From Marchantia polymorpha subsp. ruderalis (taxonomy: Eukaryota > Streptophyta > Marchantiopsida > Marchantiales > Marchantiaceae): 64,000 nucleotides of DNA. Both the position numbers and the translations under genes were made by a program. The notes below the pieces were generated by a model that did not search any database, was not told the origin of the DNA, and worked only from the letters and a program-made list of their open reading frames with translations. Below, in pieces: positions 33,918 through 48,900 of the stretch; the stretch's first letter is position 1, and every line of letters starts with the position of its first letter. The DNA lies in contig AP031352.1 of the NCBI GenBank assembly GCA_037833965.1, positions 8,288,501 to 8,352,500 on the forward strand. Reading direction: 5' to 3'.

Positions 33918-36900
33918 TTAATTCTTGTAAAACTCCAGGAGTGACATATTACTTGTTTTTGCAACAAGTTCAACTCTTTTAAATCCCGCATCAGCTGCAA
34001 GTTTCTTGAACTGGGACAGTGTACGTTCCCTTCCACTTGGACTGAATGCCATCATGATCATATCCATGTACAAGGAGATCTTTGTTGCAGGGGATGGATC
34101 TGAGATGTCTGACATCAGTGCGTCGAGGTTGATGACCTTGCCATGAGGAGGTAAGGCTCTCCAGACGTTTTTCAGTATCTTGACACATCGTTCGTCATCC
34201 CAATCATGCAAAATCCACTATCCCCATCCCACAAACAAAGATGGAATTAGATCGCCGACCATGCAATCCAGAATCTCCCTGAGAACCAATTTCCTCTAAA
34301 AATACTTCTTTTCGAGGGTTTGCAAATCCACACAAAAATAGAGAGAGAAAAACGTGACAACCCATTCTGTGCAATCAGAACTTCTACCCGGGAAACAATA
34401 AATTTTCTTGGCAAAAGCAAGATACAGACCTTCATGAATACAGCATCAGCTTCAGGCACACTGGCAAAGAAGTCTCCACCAACGTGTTCCAAATCTGCAA
34501 CACATATCGAAAGGCCAGAATGTAGAGAAAGCTGAGTTGATTCCTGTAATAACCCACCAAAGGCTAAAACTGCAGTATGGTGGTAAAAAGATCGAACCCA
34601 CAGGGACAGAGGCAACACACAGAGTAAAAGTGTCACATTTAACAGACTTTTGGTAGAGTTTGAATTCTAGGCGACTGTCACTCCCAGAAATACTGCAGTG
34701 CTCGACTCGGAGGCTCGACTCGGAGGAGGATCTCAACTCGGAGGATGCTCGGAGGATGCACGGTACAGCTTGGTCACTCAACACACACACACACACCTGA
34801 AACTGGCAAAAAGCACAACTCGGAGGTCGGTCAGGACCTCTGCTTCGGATTTCAGGAGGAAAGTGTCTCGCAAGTTCACTCAGAGGTTCTGCAGGAAGTG
34901 CCTCCCACTCCGGCTTTTACTGCCCTTCCGCCAGGAACTAGCGGGGGTACCCGGACTGGACTTCTCACTTCGGAACGAAGCCTCTACGTACGCCGTGGAC
35001 GTCACCCTCGACTATCACACAAAACGCAGGGAGTGCAGACCCGACTGAGAACTTACTGAAAACACGATCCAGTAACACACACACAACCTGAATTACAAAC
35101 CAAGGTTTACACGAAGTAATGAAACTTCACATTGGCATTCAGGGGAAACTTCCCGTAGGAGTACAATCAGGATATGTCACTCGAAGGAGTAAGGGGGAAC
35201 TGTTCAAGTATCTAACTCGCAGCCGGCTCTGAGTATCAGAAATCACCCGCAGGTGCAGATCCGCACTACTCAAGTCTCTAACCGGGTACTAGCTCTGAAC
35301 ATTCAGCCGAAGGCCTTCAACTACAACATACGGTAACTTCGCTATGCTGCAGCTTCTCTACGTGGTGCCAGGACCAAAATGCACAAACACGCCAAGAAAG
35401 TGAGTTCCTGATCTGCACTTCCGAAACTGGAAGAGTCCCAAGGCAAAACGCCTTGATCTACTTTATACTCTCAAAAGATCCTAACTAGCACTACGCTATC
35501 CTATCTACCACTCGCAGCATCTGCGCGAAACCAAACTACTCTACTGCACTCAGCAGATCCGGTGCTGCGCCTCCTGCGCGCCGGACTGCTCCGCGTACTA
35601 TCTCTACCTTGCCAGTCTTCCGACCGGCTGCGTAACCCCAGGCGTCGGAGTGCTGCAGTGACTTCCGACTGCAAGTGCGCCATAGTGTCGCGCGCACCCG
35701 ACAAGAAAGTTTCTAATTTTCTTGCCACTCGCCGCCGACTCCGACTGTCACCTTCCGTCAATGCCGCCGCCCGAAGCTCGAACTCCCGGAGTGTAACCCT
35801 CTCTTGAGCTGCCACCTCCCAATGGGTGTATCCGTTTAGACAACGAGTCACCCGTGCCGCCAACTCTCCTCGTGCCCTGCAGCTGCTCTCCACCTCTGCC
35901 AGCTGCATTTCTAAATCCGCACGTTGTGTCCTCAAATCCGAGCACTCGGTTTGCAAGTTGCACAACAACTCCTCATCCTCCTTCCGGGCTCTTTGACTTT
36001 CCTCTAAGGCGCGCGTCTGGCGCGCAAGCTCGGCTGCTAGGACTTCGTTCTGTCTCCGCTCCTCCTGCAGTTCCGACTCGATCTTTGCCCGTATTAGTTC
36101 GGCCTCCGCCTGACTCTTCGTCGCCGCATCCTCCTTCTGCTGCTGCAAGGCTTGGTACAGCTTCTGGGTGACCGCCAGGTGTTGTCGGAGGGCGGTGTTC
36201 CTATCCACATATACTCCGCATCTAGAGGCCCACCTTGCCACCTTGCTCCTCGTCCTTCGCCTGATTGTCTCCACATAAGACTGCGGTTTTAAGGCACTTG
36301 CGTATTTGGATGTCTTGCGATCCAGATATCGCAGGAGTGGAACTATCTGTTCGCACAGCACCCCTGTTGGCGTTTTCTGCACCGAATCCTCTTCTTGCTC
36401 TTCCGAGCTCGTCTCATCCTCAGTCTCGAGGATCTCAGTCGCCACCGAATCCCTTGGCGACTCCCTGGAACTGTGGCGCGCAGCAGCTTCTGCTGCGACT
36501 GCTGCTCCACTGCCTGCTAAAATATCCAGGGCAGTGGGAGATCCCACTGCTTGAGCCCCTGTTCCGGCTCGATCTTCGGTTTGTGAAGGGGTCGACGCCG
36601 CAGTGACTTTTGTCACTCTTGCACCGCCCGCTTCTGCTGCCTGTCCTTCCGGCGCAATCTGCGCGGAAGGTGTCCTTGCTGAAGGTGCGTCCGCCGAAGG
36701 CGTCCGCACACTGGTCGTTGGCCCCATCCGTCTCGCAGTCGGCGAATCCGGCTGACTCTCTGTTGTCCGACTCGCAGTCGGCCGACCAGCAGTTGTCCGA
36801 CTGGGAGTCGGATACACCCTGCGCGTCTTGACTCCACTTGGCCTGCTTGTTGGGGGCGTTCTTCCAGAAGTGCCTTCCGCCGAAGACGACCCTCTGAGGA

Positions 36901-39900
36901 TTGTTGGCTCGTCAGCCAAACTCTCTTCCGTTTCCGGCCTGCTGTCCGGTTCAACGCGCCGTTCAGTTGGCCTTCCTTCCGTCTGTCGACCTTCAGTCAT
37001 CCGACTCGCAGTCGGCCGGCTGTCAGTCCGTCCATCTCCTCCCGAAGGCCGTGGTGCCTTCTGTGCAGAGGTTTCTGCCGTCTTCCCTAGAACCTGAGCG
37101 ATTATCTCTTCCTGTGTGAGATTCCGCCGGGTCGGAGTTCGCCTGGTCTCCTCAGTAACAGTTGGCATCCTGCGTGCCCTCTGTTTTGGTCGACTATGAG
37201 GCTCGGGGGTGGGCCGACCACGAGTCGGCGCAGCTGGTACTTCCGGCTGCCTGTCCTCAGGTCTCTCATCCCACTTCCGCTTGCGCGGAATGCGCTCACT
37301 TCGACGTTCTTCTGCTGCTCTGGCTGGAGCCGGAGCCGGAGGCGTACTGGCAGGTTCCTCGTCCGGATCCGTGTCTACTTCGGCCTCCCTCGAATATCTA
37401 CCTGGATAAGACCGGCTCAGCTGCGGAAACCGAGTTTTCTCAGCATTCGTCAAACATCCCATCGCCCGGTAAAACACGATTAAGTAAGGCGATAGATGAT
37501 TGAGCGTTCCTCCCCTCTCTTCTTGCGCATGTTGGCGCGTCACCTTCCACAGGAGCCGTGCCCAATGCACCGGAGCTCCTGACAACACTAGCTCCACGAA
37601 CTCTACCTGCCAACCATGCATGTAAGCGGTCTTGGTCGGCTGCAATATCTGCAGCAATGCTGTCGCGACATTTCTCCGCAATCGATCCTTGTAATCCCGA
37701 GTCCGGAAACCGTTCTTGGGATGTCTGGCCACTTTGAAGAGCTCATTGTAAGAGACTTCTTCCTCCTGGGACACCTTCACGCTATCGGCCTCGAAGAGGA
37801 GATCCCCTTCCTCGCCGGCACACCTGCCCAACACCTGCGCCCAATTGCAAATTTCCCATCTCTCTGGGTGTGGGCGAAATCCGCGAGAAGGCTTGTGTCT
37901 CTCTTGCAGATACTCGCGCACCATCTCCGGACACGTCCAATTCCACCCCCAGAGGAGAAAATCGAGCTTCAGCCTCGTCAGCACATCTTGAAATGCGCGT
38001 AGACCGATCTGCGGCACCCTGAGTGGAGACACTCGCAGTTGGGGAACCTTCGACATTGCGTTGCCTGCACACACAAACGTTCTCCCTTTCGCTCACTCTC
38101 TCACAATCGCCACTGCGCGTCGGCCACTCAAGCACTGACTGCTCACTCTCTCTGCGCTCGTTCAAGATCGCTACTCCCAATTCTTTCGAGGTCCGCCAAG
38201 ATCCTTGTGCAACTCGTCTCCGCACTCTCTACTCTCACTGCAGGTCGCTCCGCCCTTGCGCGTAATCTTGGAACTGGAAATTGCAAAGTCAAGAATGAGA
38301 GAATGAGACTGGAGCGCAGTCTTTTCTTCTCCGATTTCAAGAACGTCCAACGTTCTTACTGGTTGCAACGTACGCAGCCGGCTATACGGCTTAACGGTTC
38401 GCCCTTTGCATGCGCGAATTCACGTCTCCACCTTGCGCGCATTCGCATGCTTAAACGTTGAATTCTCCCGCCGCCGCCACCTTCCGGACTCGAGTCCGCT
38501 GCAGGGTATACGTCGGCCCTGTTGTCTTTTCCTAACCCGCCCTTCTCCGGAGGCGTGTCGCCGCTGGTGCGTTCATTATCCGTCGGCGCCTTGCTGGAGG
38601 CGCACATCCAGCCGGAGCGAATTACGCCGGCGCGCAGTCGTACCGCCTATTTTGTCCTTTATGCCTCGTCCGTTGCTGCCAGCGCATATCCGTCAGCGCA
38701 ACTCGTGCCAGCGCATCCGGCCGTCAGCGCCACGTCGGAGGCGTACATCCGACCGGCGCTTTCCTTCCATGAACAGCCGCCAAAGGCGCTTCCGACTCTG
38801 AGTTGGTTTCCTCCTGTGAGCGCGTGATTCCGCCGAAGGCGCATCGCCGAGGGCGTACGGGAATCCTTTCCGGCTGTGAACCCTAGCGCGAACGGCGCAT
38901 GTCCGGCTACGAGTTTTCCGACGCTCATAACTTCTCCATTCCTGATCCATCTCCGGCGCTCTTGGGCTCGTTAGAACGAGCGTCCCGAGCTCTTTCTAAT
39001 GCAACTTCAACCAACTGGATCTACCGTGTATCCCGATTGTTATGAAGGTTTTCCCTTTCCGCGCTAGCGGCGCTTCGCCGAAGGCGCACTCATGGTCGGA
39101 TGCCTTTAGAGGTCCGGGCCCTTCTCCTGACGTCTTTAGCAAAACCTCCTCCTGAGGTGTCTGCGCCGGAAGCGTAGCTTCCTTGTACGCTAGAGGCGCG
39201 TGAGTAGAGACACCTCAAAAAGAAGCCTTTGCCGAAGGCGCCGAAGACGTTGGCGTTGGTACATCCGACTACGTGATTCTTTGTGCCCTCGTGACGATCT
39301 CATCAATCCACTCTATTTAGCGTACCCTTCTCTAGCTACAAACACTGCTTTGGTACTAGTTTTCTAAAATTGTTTAAATTCTGCAAAAAAACAAAAAGTG
39401 TGTTACCACATGCCCCCCTCCTCAATTGTGAGCGCCCACGCGAACATTTACACGTGGTATTTCTTCAGACGCCATCCGTTCACGCGGGTGCCTAACCATT
39501 CTCCCGTCAGTTCTGCGAGTTGGATGGATCCATTTGGAAAAACTTCTATCACCTTGTAAGGTCCCATCCACCTCAAGTGGAGCTTGCCTGGAAATCTAGC
39601 ATGTCTGCTATCGTATAGCAGAGCCAAATCGCCCTTCTCCAGCAGTACTGGTTTGAGCCTTCGATCGTACTTCTCCTTCCGCCTGAGTTGTAATTGCTTT
39701 GTCCGATCTTCGGCCTCTTGACGTCTTTCCTCCAGTGCCATTACCTCTTGCAGTCGATATGCCTGACTTTCTTCCGCGTCCAGCCTTCTCTGATCTAAGG
39801 TCCTCTTGGTAGGTATCTCGAATTCGATGGGTAAGATCGGATGCTGCCCATAAACTAGGAAGTAAGGTGTTTGCCTGGTGGTGACTTTTTCTGCCGTTCT

Positions 39901-42900
39901 ATATGCCCATAAGGCGGCCGGTAGCTTGGTATCCCAGTCATGAGCATGGTTTACAGTCACTTTGAGGAGTATCTTACAGAGTAATCCATTGGACTTCTCT
40001 GTCAGACCATTTGCCTTGGGGTTGTATGGAGTAGTCTTCCGATGCTTAATCTGGAAGTGCCGTGTCAAACTTTCTATCACCTGATTCAGAAAGTGCGTTC
40101 CTCTGTCACTGACTATTTCTAGTGGGCACCCGTAGCGGGTGATGATGGATTCGAATAGGAACCGTGCTACTGCGGCTGCGTCGTCGTGCCTTGTGGCTTC
40201 TGCCTCCACCATCTTGGTCGCATAGTCTGTTGCTACCAATATGTAGCGCCTGCGCGTGCCTTTAGTGACAGGTTGTATTGGTCCCACGAAGTCGATCCCC
40301 CACTTTTCAAATGGTGCCAATGGCATTATTGGTGTAAGAGGCCATCTCGTGGTCGGAGTCGGCCTTCCCGTCCTCTGGCAGCTGTCGCATTTGCGAACGT
40401 AGTCGTGTACATCTTTGAACATCGTCGGCCACCAGTATCCTGCATTCACAATTTTGGTCACTGTGTTTCTGGTGGCGTAGTGACCACCAGCGTCTTCTGT
40501 GTGCATGGCTTTGACAACTCGCGGTACTTCAGACTCCTCTAGACATCTGCACAACCTCTCGTCTGCCATTTTCTTGAACAAGACCCCTTGTTGGAGCTGG
40601 TAAGGTCCCGCTTTATGAACGAAGACTGTGCGCTGCTCCGCATCCAATCCTTCCGGACATTGGAGTGTGAGCAGAAACCTGTATAAGTCCGCGTACCTGG
40701 ACTCGTGGCTGGCGGACAACTGAAAAAGTTGTTCGTCGGGAAAATCATCCACTACTTCCTCCTCTATGGGTTCGGTCCATAGTCGGGAGAGGTAGTCCGC
40801 GTTCTCATGGTGAACGCCTTTCCGTGTCTGTACAGTGTAGGTGAATTCCTGCAGCAGTAGTACCCACCTGGCAATTCGTCCGGACAGATCCGCCTTCTTC
40901 ACTAGGTGCTGTAAGGCGTAATGATCTACATGAAACACGAACTCATAGCAGATCAAATAATGTCGGAACTTCTTACAGGAGTACACCATTCCCAACGCCT
41001 CCCTCTCAGTTGTCGTGTACTTCTTCTCTGCTGCTGACAACTGACGACTCGCGAAGTAAATCGGGTAGTCTTTCTTGTTGTCGTCCTTCTGACTGAGAAC
41101 CACCCCGATTGCAAACGCCGACGTGTCTACATAGACATGGAAAGGTCTGTTCCAATCCGGACTTCTCAGAACCGGAGCAGTCGTCAGTTTGGCTTTGAGC
41201 GTTTCAAAGGCCAGCTGTTGCTCCTTGCCCCACACATAGGGTTCATCCTTCTTAAGCAGCTTCGTCAGATCGGCTGCCAAGATGGCATACATATTTATGA
41301 ACCTTCTGTAATAACCTACATGGCCAAGGAAGGCCCTCAACTCACGCAGATTCGTTGGCGGCTGCAGTTCGAGAATAATCTTCACCTTCTCTACATCCAC
41401 TGCAATGCCATCGGACGAAACTCGGTGCCCCAGCAGGATTCCGCTGGTCATGAAGAAAAAACATTTCTCAGGGTGTAAGGACAAGCTGCTTTCCCTACAC
41501 CTGTCGAACGTTTGCCGAAGATGGTTAAGGTGCTCCGACCTCTTACCGAAGACACAAAAGTCGTCGATGAAAATTTCTAGGAACTTCCTCAGGTGCTCTT
41601 GGAAGATGTTTGTCATCATCCGCTGGAACGTCGCTGGCGCGTTGCACAGACCGAACGGCATCTTGTGATAAGCATAGGTTCCCCAGTCGGTTGTGAAGGT
41701 TGTTTTGTCCTTGTCCTGTTCCCTGATGGACACCTGGTTGTAGCCGGAAAATCCGTCTAGGAAACTGTAGCATTCATGCCCTGCTACATGGTCTAAAATA
41801 GAGTCCGTGAAAGGAAGAGGGTGATGGTCCTTCCTCGTTGCTGCGTTCAGCTTTCGAAAGTCCTGGCACACCCGGATCTTACCCGTCAGTTTCTTGGGCA
41901 CGATCACGATAGGCGACACCCACTCGCTACTAAGTACCGGGTAGATGATTCCTGCGCTCAGGTACTTATCGATTTCGTCCTTCACCAATAATGAATATTT
42001 TGGGTTGAGCCTGTATTGGCGTTGGCGAACCGGAACTGCCTCGTCCAACAAGTCGATCCTGTGCTCTCCATACCTTGCAGGTATGCCTTTCATGTCTTCA
42101 ATCTTCCATGCGAAGACATCCTCATACTGGCGAAGAAACGCCTGTATCCTGTTCAACTCTTCTCCTTGTACCTGGCTTGACACCTTCAAGCCTTTACCTG
42201 GACTGAGCTGCAGTTCGCAGCAATCACTCGGGTCAACAATCCCCTCTGTGTGACTGATTTCGCTTCTGCCCAGTCCGGCTGCTAGTTGCTATTCCTCATC
42301 CGGATACACCTCGTCTCTTTCCTCCTCAATGGAGCAGCAAGTGACGTAGCCCACAAAGTCTTCCGACGTTTCGGTCTCTGAAGTGCATGTTGAGCTGGTC
42401 TCCCCTCCGGTTGTGTAACCGGAGGTGGTGGAAGGTGTTTCGCCCTCATGGGGTACCTTGGTCCACGGTACGGTAATGACAGTCGGAGGGTCCGCAGGGC
42501 TACGGAACTGTAATCTCTTCCTACTCCAGTCACACCTTGCTTTGGCTTCGTATAGCCACGGTCTGCCAAGCAGCACATCATAACCTTTCTTCATCAGAGG
42601 TTGCAGTATTATGTAGGACAGTTGAAAGTCCACTCCTCCAATGTTGGTTCTCACATTGCTCAACATTCCTAGTGGCATTCTGCGTGTTTGATCGGCCAGT
42701 CGCAATACTCGGGATGTAGGCTCGAAGGTCTGGAACCCCAAGGAGTTCGCTGTCTCCTCGGTCATGATATTCACGCCCGAGCCGGAGTCCACTGGTACCT
42801 TCTGAATGACGCAGCCTCCGATCTCTACTTCGATCTCTGGAGGTCCCAGGTCTCCTCCTTCCACTCTGTACACAGCCGGAAGTTTCTCTTTTCGGGGTTT

Positions 42901-45900
42901 GCGTGGTCGGCGCAACGAAAGCATCAGCATCCTCCTGTACGTCTTATTGTCTTCCAACAACTGGTGGAAGGAAATATTTGCCCTCTGGCTCCCCATGTCT
43001 TTCACTATGTCGTAGGGAGTGCTGGAAGTCACGGCCGGAAGTTTCCCTGTACTCGCGGTCGGAAGGGGTGTAGGGGGCCTAACTGCCTTCCGGTCGTCGG
43101 ATGTCATTCCGGCGCCCAGTGCTTCCTTGATGAGGTGACTCACCTCATCTTTGATGTCCGGAAGGTAATCTCGAGTCCGGAACTCTTCTGAATACCTGTC
43201 CGCCTTTTCTGAGTTCTGCTCCGGCTGGGTGTTTCTCATAGCCGGAGGTGTACTTGGCGTTCTCCTTTGGCCTTCTCTAACTTCTTTAGACTTCCTCCTC
43301 TCTTCCCTACGCTCGAGGCGGCGAGTGTCCTCATGGCCTTCTCCTCTCCTCTTCGAACTTCGGGTTTCTACCCGGCCGCACATTACTTCTTCCTCTGGCC
43401 ATACTTCGTCTCCTTCAGCTGGGTCCAGACTCAGTTCTACCTGGTTGACCTGCACCTCTTCCTTGCCAGGTGTTGATACGAAACGCACGGCTGGCCTAGG
43501 GATTTGGGGCTGGTCACATTCAGCTGCTGTATGTCCGGACTTCTTGCAATTGCTGCACAATGGTGCATACCCCATTGGCTTCCTCGGGTGGGGACAACTT
43601 GGCGCGTAATGCCCCATGTCTCCGCAGTTGTAGCAACCATCGAATTGTGGTCGAGGTCGGTGATTTCCTGTGTGATTTCCTGGAGGTGCCATGCGTCTTG
43701 GTGGGAGTGTACCCGCCATTTCCCTCGGAACAAAGCGCGGTATATGCACCGGTGGGTTCGGAGTTGTAGCTGGAGCTGTCTGTACCGAGTAGGCGGTGTC
43801 CTCCACCTGCTCAGCATAATACATAGGCGGCTCAGCATAATACATGGGGTTCTCCCACTGTGGTGCCCATTCGACCGCATTCACTGGGTAAGATGGCCTC
43901 GCGGACATGCACTCCGTGTTGGCATGTCCCACCTGTCCGCACGTAGTACACCAGAGATTCGCTCGTTGTCTTGCAGGTGATTTACGTCGGTCTTGGCCTC
44001 CCACTACATGAACTTTCAGGTCCGCAAAATTCTTCACCAGGTTGTCTACCTTGGCTGCGATGTCCCCTTGAGTCTTCACTGGGATTCCCTTACCTCGATC
44101 CTTCTTCTTGATCGCACTGCGTTTCTTCTTCCGTCTTTCTTCTTCTGAAGATGACGAGTCCTCTTCCTCTTCCGAGGAAGAACTTGATTCGGAGGAGCTT
44201 GATTCTTCTGTCGAGGAAGGCGAGTTCCTTCTCTTCCGACGTCCGCCTTGCGACTTCTTCTTCGTCGACCGTCGGTCGCGTCTTCGAGTGTCAAGGGTTG
44301 ACGTCTCAAAGGTCTCCGCGGAAGCTATCACATCTTGGATTGTGTCAGTCTTGCCTCTCCTACAGAAGGTCTCCATTTCTCTTGGGAGCCCTGTCACATA
44401 CCAATCCACTGCCTGTTGTACCGAATACGGTTCTCCCGGGCCTGTCTTCGGAATTCGATCTAGGAGGTCTTGGAATCTCTCAGTGTAGTCTCGAAGATTC
44501 TCCTTCCGCTCGCGTCGAAGATTTCGAAGCCGGGTCAGAACTCGACTGTCATATCCGAGTTCGCGGAACCGCTTCAGAAACTTTTCCTTGAGCTGAGCCC
44601 AGGTCCGGATGCCAGTGGGGTCGGTGCTCTCATGGTTGTACCAGCTACGCGCTCGTTTGCGTAGCAGGCTAGGAAAGATTCGTAATCTGTCTTCATCACT
44701 GGTCTCACGATTGGCGATGGAGACAGACTCGAAGAGCTTTATGTATGAATCTGCATCATCGTCGTCGCCCGTTCCCGTGTATCTTGGATACGAATGTTTG
44801 GTGGTAGGTTGGGAAAACACCTGGCGGAGATTGGCTTGATGTTCTGCCATCGGTGATCCTGTCGACGGACTGATCCTAGGTTGGCCAAACTCAGGAAGAG
44901 TTCCTGTCGGAGGGATGTCCAATAGAATCGTTAGCTCAATGCTCTCGGTAGGTGAACTGGAACACCTTTGTCTTCCAGTAGTCGGTGATGGCGATCTTTC
45001 TGCAGAGTCCTCACCGGGAGTCTTCTTTTTAGTTCGCCGTTTTGTTTCCACGGCTTTTTCTGAATCTCGACGGAGTTTCCGTGTGGCTCTCGCACTCAGG
45101 TTTCCCACACTATCGCTCGTCGACATTCACCGAGCATTGCTGCTCAAGGTTTCTGGTGTTGACGCACTGTCCCCGGCAGCGGCGCCAAAAAGAAGTTGTC
45201 GGCTCCTTATGTAATAACCCACCAAAGGCTAAAACTGCAGTATGGTGGTAAAAAGATCGAACCCACAGGGACAGAGGCAACACACAGAGTAAAAGTGTCA
45301 CATTTAACAGACTTTTGGTAGAGTTTGAATTCTAGGCGACTGTCACTCCCAGAAATACTGCAGTGCTCGACTCGGAGGCTCGACTCGGAGGAGGATCTCA
45401 ACTCGGAGGATGCTCGGAGGATGCACGGTACAGCTTGGTCACTCAACACACACACACACACCTGAAACTGGCAAAAAGCACAACTCGGAGGTCGGTCAGG
45501 ACCTCCGCTTCGGATTTCAGGAGGAAAGTGTCTCGCAAGTTCACTCAGAGGTTCTGCAGGAAGTGCCTCCCACTCCGGCTTTTACTGCCCTTCCGCCAGG
45601 AACTAGCGGGGGTACCCGGACTGGACTTCTCACTTCGGAACGAAGCCTCTACGTACGCCGTGGACGTCACCCTCGACTATCACACAAAACGCAGGGAGTG
45701 CAGACCCGACTGAGAACTTACTGAAAACACGATCCAGTAACACACACACAACCTGAATTACAAACCAAGGTTTACACGAAGTAATGAAACTTCACATTGG
45801 CATTCAGGGGAAACTTCCCGTAGGAGTACAATCAGGATATGTCACTCGAAGGAGTAAGGGGGAACTGTTCAAGTATCTAACTCGCAGCCGGCTCTGAGTA

Positions 45901-48900
45901 TCAGAAATCACCCGCAGGTGCAGATCCGCACTACTCAAGTCTCTAACCGGGTACTAGCTCTGAACATTCAGCCGAAGGCCTTCAACTACAACATACGGTA
46001 ACTTCGCTATGCTGCAGCTTCTCTACGTGGTGCCAGGACCAAAATGCACAAACACGCCAAGAAAGTGAGTTCCTGATCTGCACTTCCGAAACTGGAAGAG
46101 TCCCAAGGCAAAACGCCTTGATCTACTTTATACTCTCAAAAGATCCTAACTAGCACTACGCTATCCTATCTACCACTCGCAGCATCTGCGCGAAACCAAA
46201 CTACTCTACTGCACTCAGCAGATCCGGTGCTGCGCCTCCTGCGCGCCGGACTGCTCCGCGTACTATCTCTACCTTGCCAGTCTTCCGACCGGCTGCGTAA
46301 CCCCAGGCGTCGGAGTGCTGCAGTGACTTCCGACTGCAAGTGCGCCATAGTGTCGCGCGCACCCGACAAGAAAGTTTCTAATTTTCTTGCCACTCGCCGC
46401 CGACTCCGACTGTCACCTTCCGTCAATGCCGCCGCCCGAAGCTCGAACTCCCGGAGTGTAACCCTCTCTTGAGCTGCCACCTCCCAATGGGTGTATCCGT
46501 TTAGACAACGAGTCACCCGTGCCGCCAACTCTCCTCGTGCCCTGCAGCTGCTCTCCACCTCTGCCAGCTGCATTTCTAAATCCGCACGTTGTGTCCTCAA
46601 ATCCGAGCACTCGGTTTGCAAGTTGCACAACAACTCCTCATCCTCCTTCCGGGCTCTTTGACTTTCCTCTAAGGCGCGCGTCTGGCGCGCAAGCTCGGCT
46701 GCTAGGACTTCGTTCTGTCTCCGCTCCTCCTGCAGTTCCGACTCGATCTTTGCCCGTATTAGTTCGGCCTCCGCCTGACTCTTCGTCGCCGCATCCTCCT
46801 TCTGCTGCTGCAAGGCTTGGTACAGCTTCTGGGTGACCGCCAGGTGTTGTCGGAGGGCGGTGTTCCTATCCACATATACTCCGCATCTAGAGGCCCACCT
46901 TGCCACCTTGCTCCTCGTCCTTCGCCTGATTGTCTCCACATAAGACTGCGGTTTTAAGGCACTTGCGTATTTGGATGTCTTGCGATCCAGATATCGCAGG
47001 AGTGGAACTATCTGTTCGCACAGCACCCCTGTTGGCGTTTTCTGCACCGAATCCTCTTCTTGCTCTTCCGAGCTCGTCTCATCCTCAGTCTCGAGGATCT
47101 CAGTCGCCACCGAATCCCTTGGCGACTCCCTGGAACTGTGGCGCGCAGCAGCTTCTGCTGCGACTGCTGCTCCACTGCCTGCTAAAATATCCAGGGCAGT
47201 GGGAGATCCCACTGCTTGAGCCCCTGTTCCGGCTCGATCTTCGGTTTGTGAAGGGGTCGACGCCGCAGTGACTTTTGTCACTCTTGCACCGCCCGCTTCT
47301 GCTGCCTGTCCTTCCGGCGCAATCTGCGCGGAAGGTGTCCTTGCTGAAGGTGCGTCCGCCGAAGGCGTCCGCACACTGGTCGTTGGCCCCATCCGTCTCG
47401 CAGTCGGCGAATCCGGCTGACTCTCTGTTGTCCGACTCGCAGTCGGCCGACCAGCAGTTGTCCGACTGGGAGTCGGATACACCCTGCGCGTCTTGACTCC
47501 ACTTGGCCTGCTTGTTGGGGGCGTTCTTCCAGAAGTGCCTTCCGCCGAAGACGACCCTCTGAGGATTGTTGGCTCGTCAGCCAAACTCTCTTCCGTTTCC
47601 GGCCTGCTGTCCGGTTCAACGCGCCGTTCAGTTGGCCTTCCTTCCGTCTGTCGACCTTCAGTCATCCGACTCGCAGTCGGCCGGCTGTCAGTCCGTCCAT
47701 CTCCTCCCGAAGGCCGTGGTGCCTTCTGTGCAGAGGTTTCTGCCGTCTTCCCTAGAACCTGAGCGATTATCTCTTCCTGTGTGAGATTCCGCCGGGTCGG
47801 AGTTCGCCTGGTCTCCTCAGTAACAGTTGGCATCCTGCGTGCCCTCTGTTTTGGTCGACTATGAGGCTCGGGGGTGGGCCGACCACGAGTCGGCGCAGCT
47901 GGTACTTCCGGCTGCCTGTCCTCAGGTCTCTCATCCCACTTCCGCTTGCGCGGAATGCGCTCACTTCGACGTTCTTCTGCTGCTCTGGCTGGAGCCGGAG
48001 CCGGAGGCGTACTGGCAGGTTCCTCGTCCGGATCCGTGTCTACTTCGGCCTCCCTCGAATATCTACCTGGATAAGACCGGCTCAGCTGCGGAAACCGAGT
48101 TTTCTCAGCATTCGTCAAACATCCCATCGCCCGGTAAAACACGATTAAGTAAGGCGATAGATGATTGAGCGTTCCTCCCCTCTCTTCTTGCGCATGTTGG
48201 CGCGTCACCTTCCACAGGAGCCGTGCCCAATGCACCGGAGCTCCTGACAACACTAGCTCCACGAACTCTACCTGCCAACCATGCATGTAAGCGGTCTTGG
48301 TCGGCTGCAATATCTGCAGCAATGCTGTCGCGACATTTCTCCGCAATCGATCCTTGTAATCCCGAGTCCGGAAACCGTTCTTGGGATGTCTGGCCACTTT
48401 GAAGAGCTCATTGTAAGAGACTTCTTCCTCCTGGGACACCTTCACGCTATCGGCCTCGAAGAGGAGATCCCCTTCCTCGCCGGCACACCTGCCCAACACC
48501 TGCGCCCAATTGCAAATTTCCCATCTCTCTGGGTGTGGGCGAAATCCGCGAGAAGGCTTGTGTCTCTCTTGCAGATACTCGCGCACCATCTCCGGACACG
48601 TCCAATTCCACCCCCAGAGGAGAAAATCGAGCTTCAGCCTCGTCAGCACATCTTGAAATGCGCGTAGACCGATCTGCGGCACCCTGAGTGGAGACACTCG
48701 CAGTTGGGGAACCTTCGACATTGCGTTGCCTGCACACACAAACGTTCTCCCTTTCGCTCACTCTCTCACAATCGCCACTGCGCGTCGGCCACTCAAGCAC
48801 TGACTGCTCACTCTCTCTGCGCTCGTTCAAGATCGCTACTCCCAATTCTTTCGAGGTCCGCCAAGATCCTTGTGCAACTCGTCTCCGCACTCTCTACTCT

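Noticed and set aside
35562-38461. Plus-strand open frames antisense to the family-B LTR gene
   Set aside because: They are mirror frames of the real minus-strand gene and show low-complexity Pro/Ser/Arg peptides. Identical copies at +10665 only reflect the identical LTRs.
38356-38950. Frames of 80-130 codons in the family-B U3 upstream of the LTR gene
   Set aside because: There is no similarity to the equivalent family-A region and the frames overlap on both strands. They are treated as GC-rich shadows.
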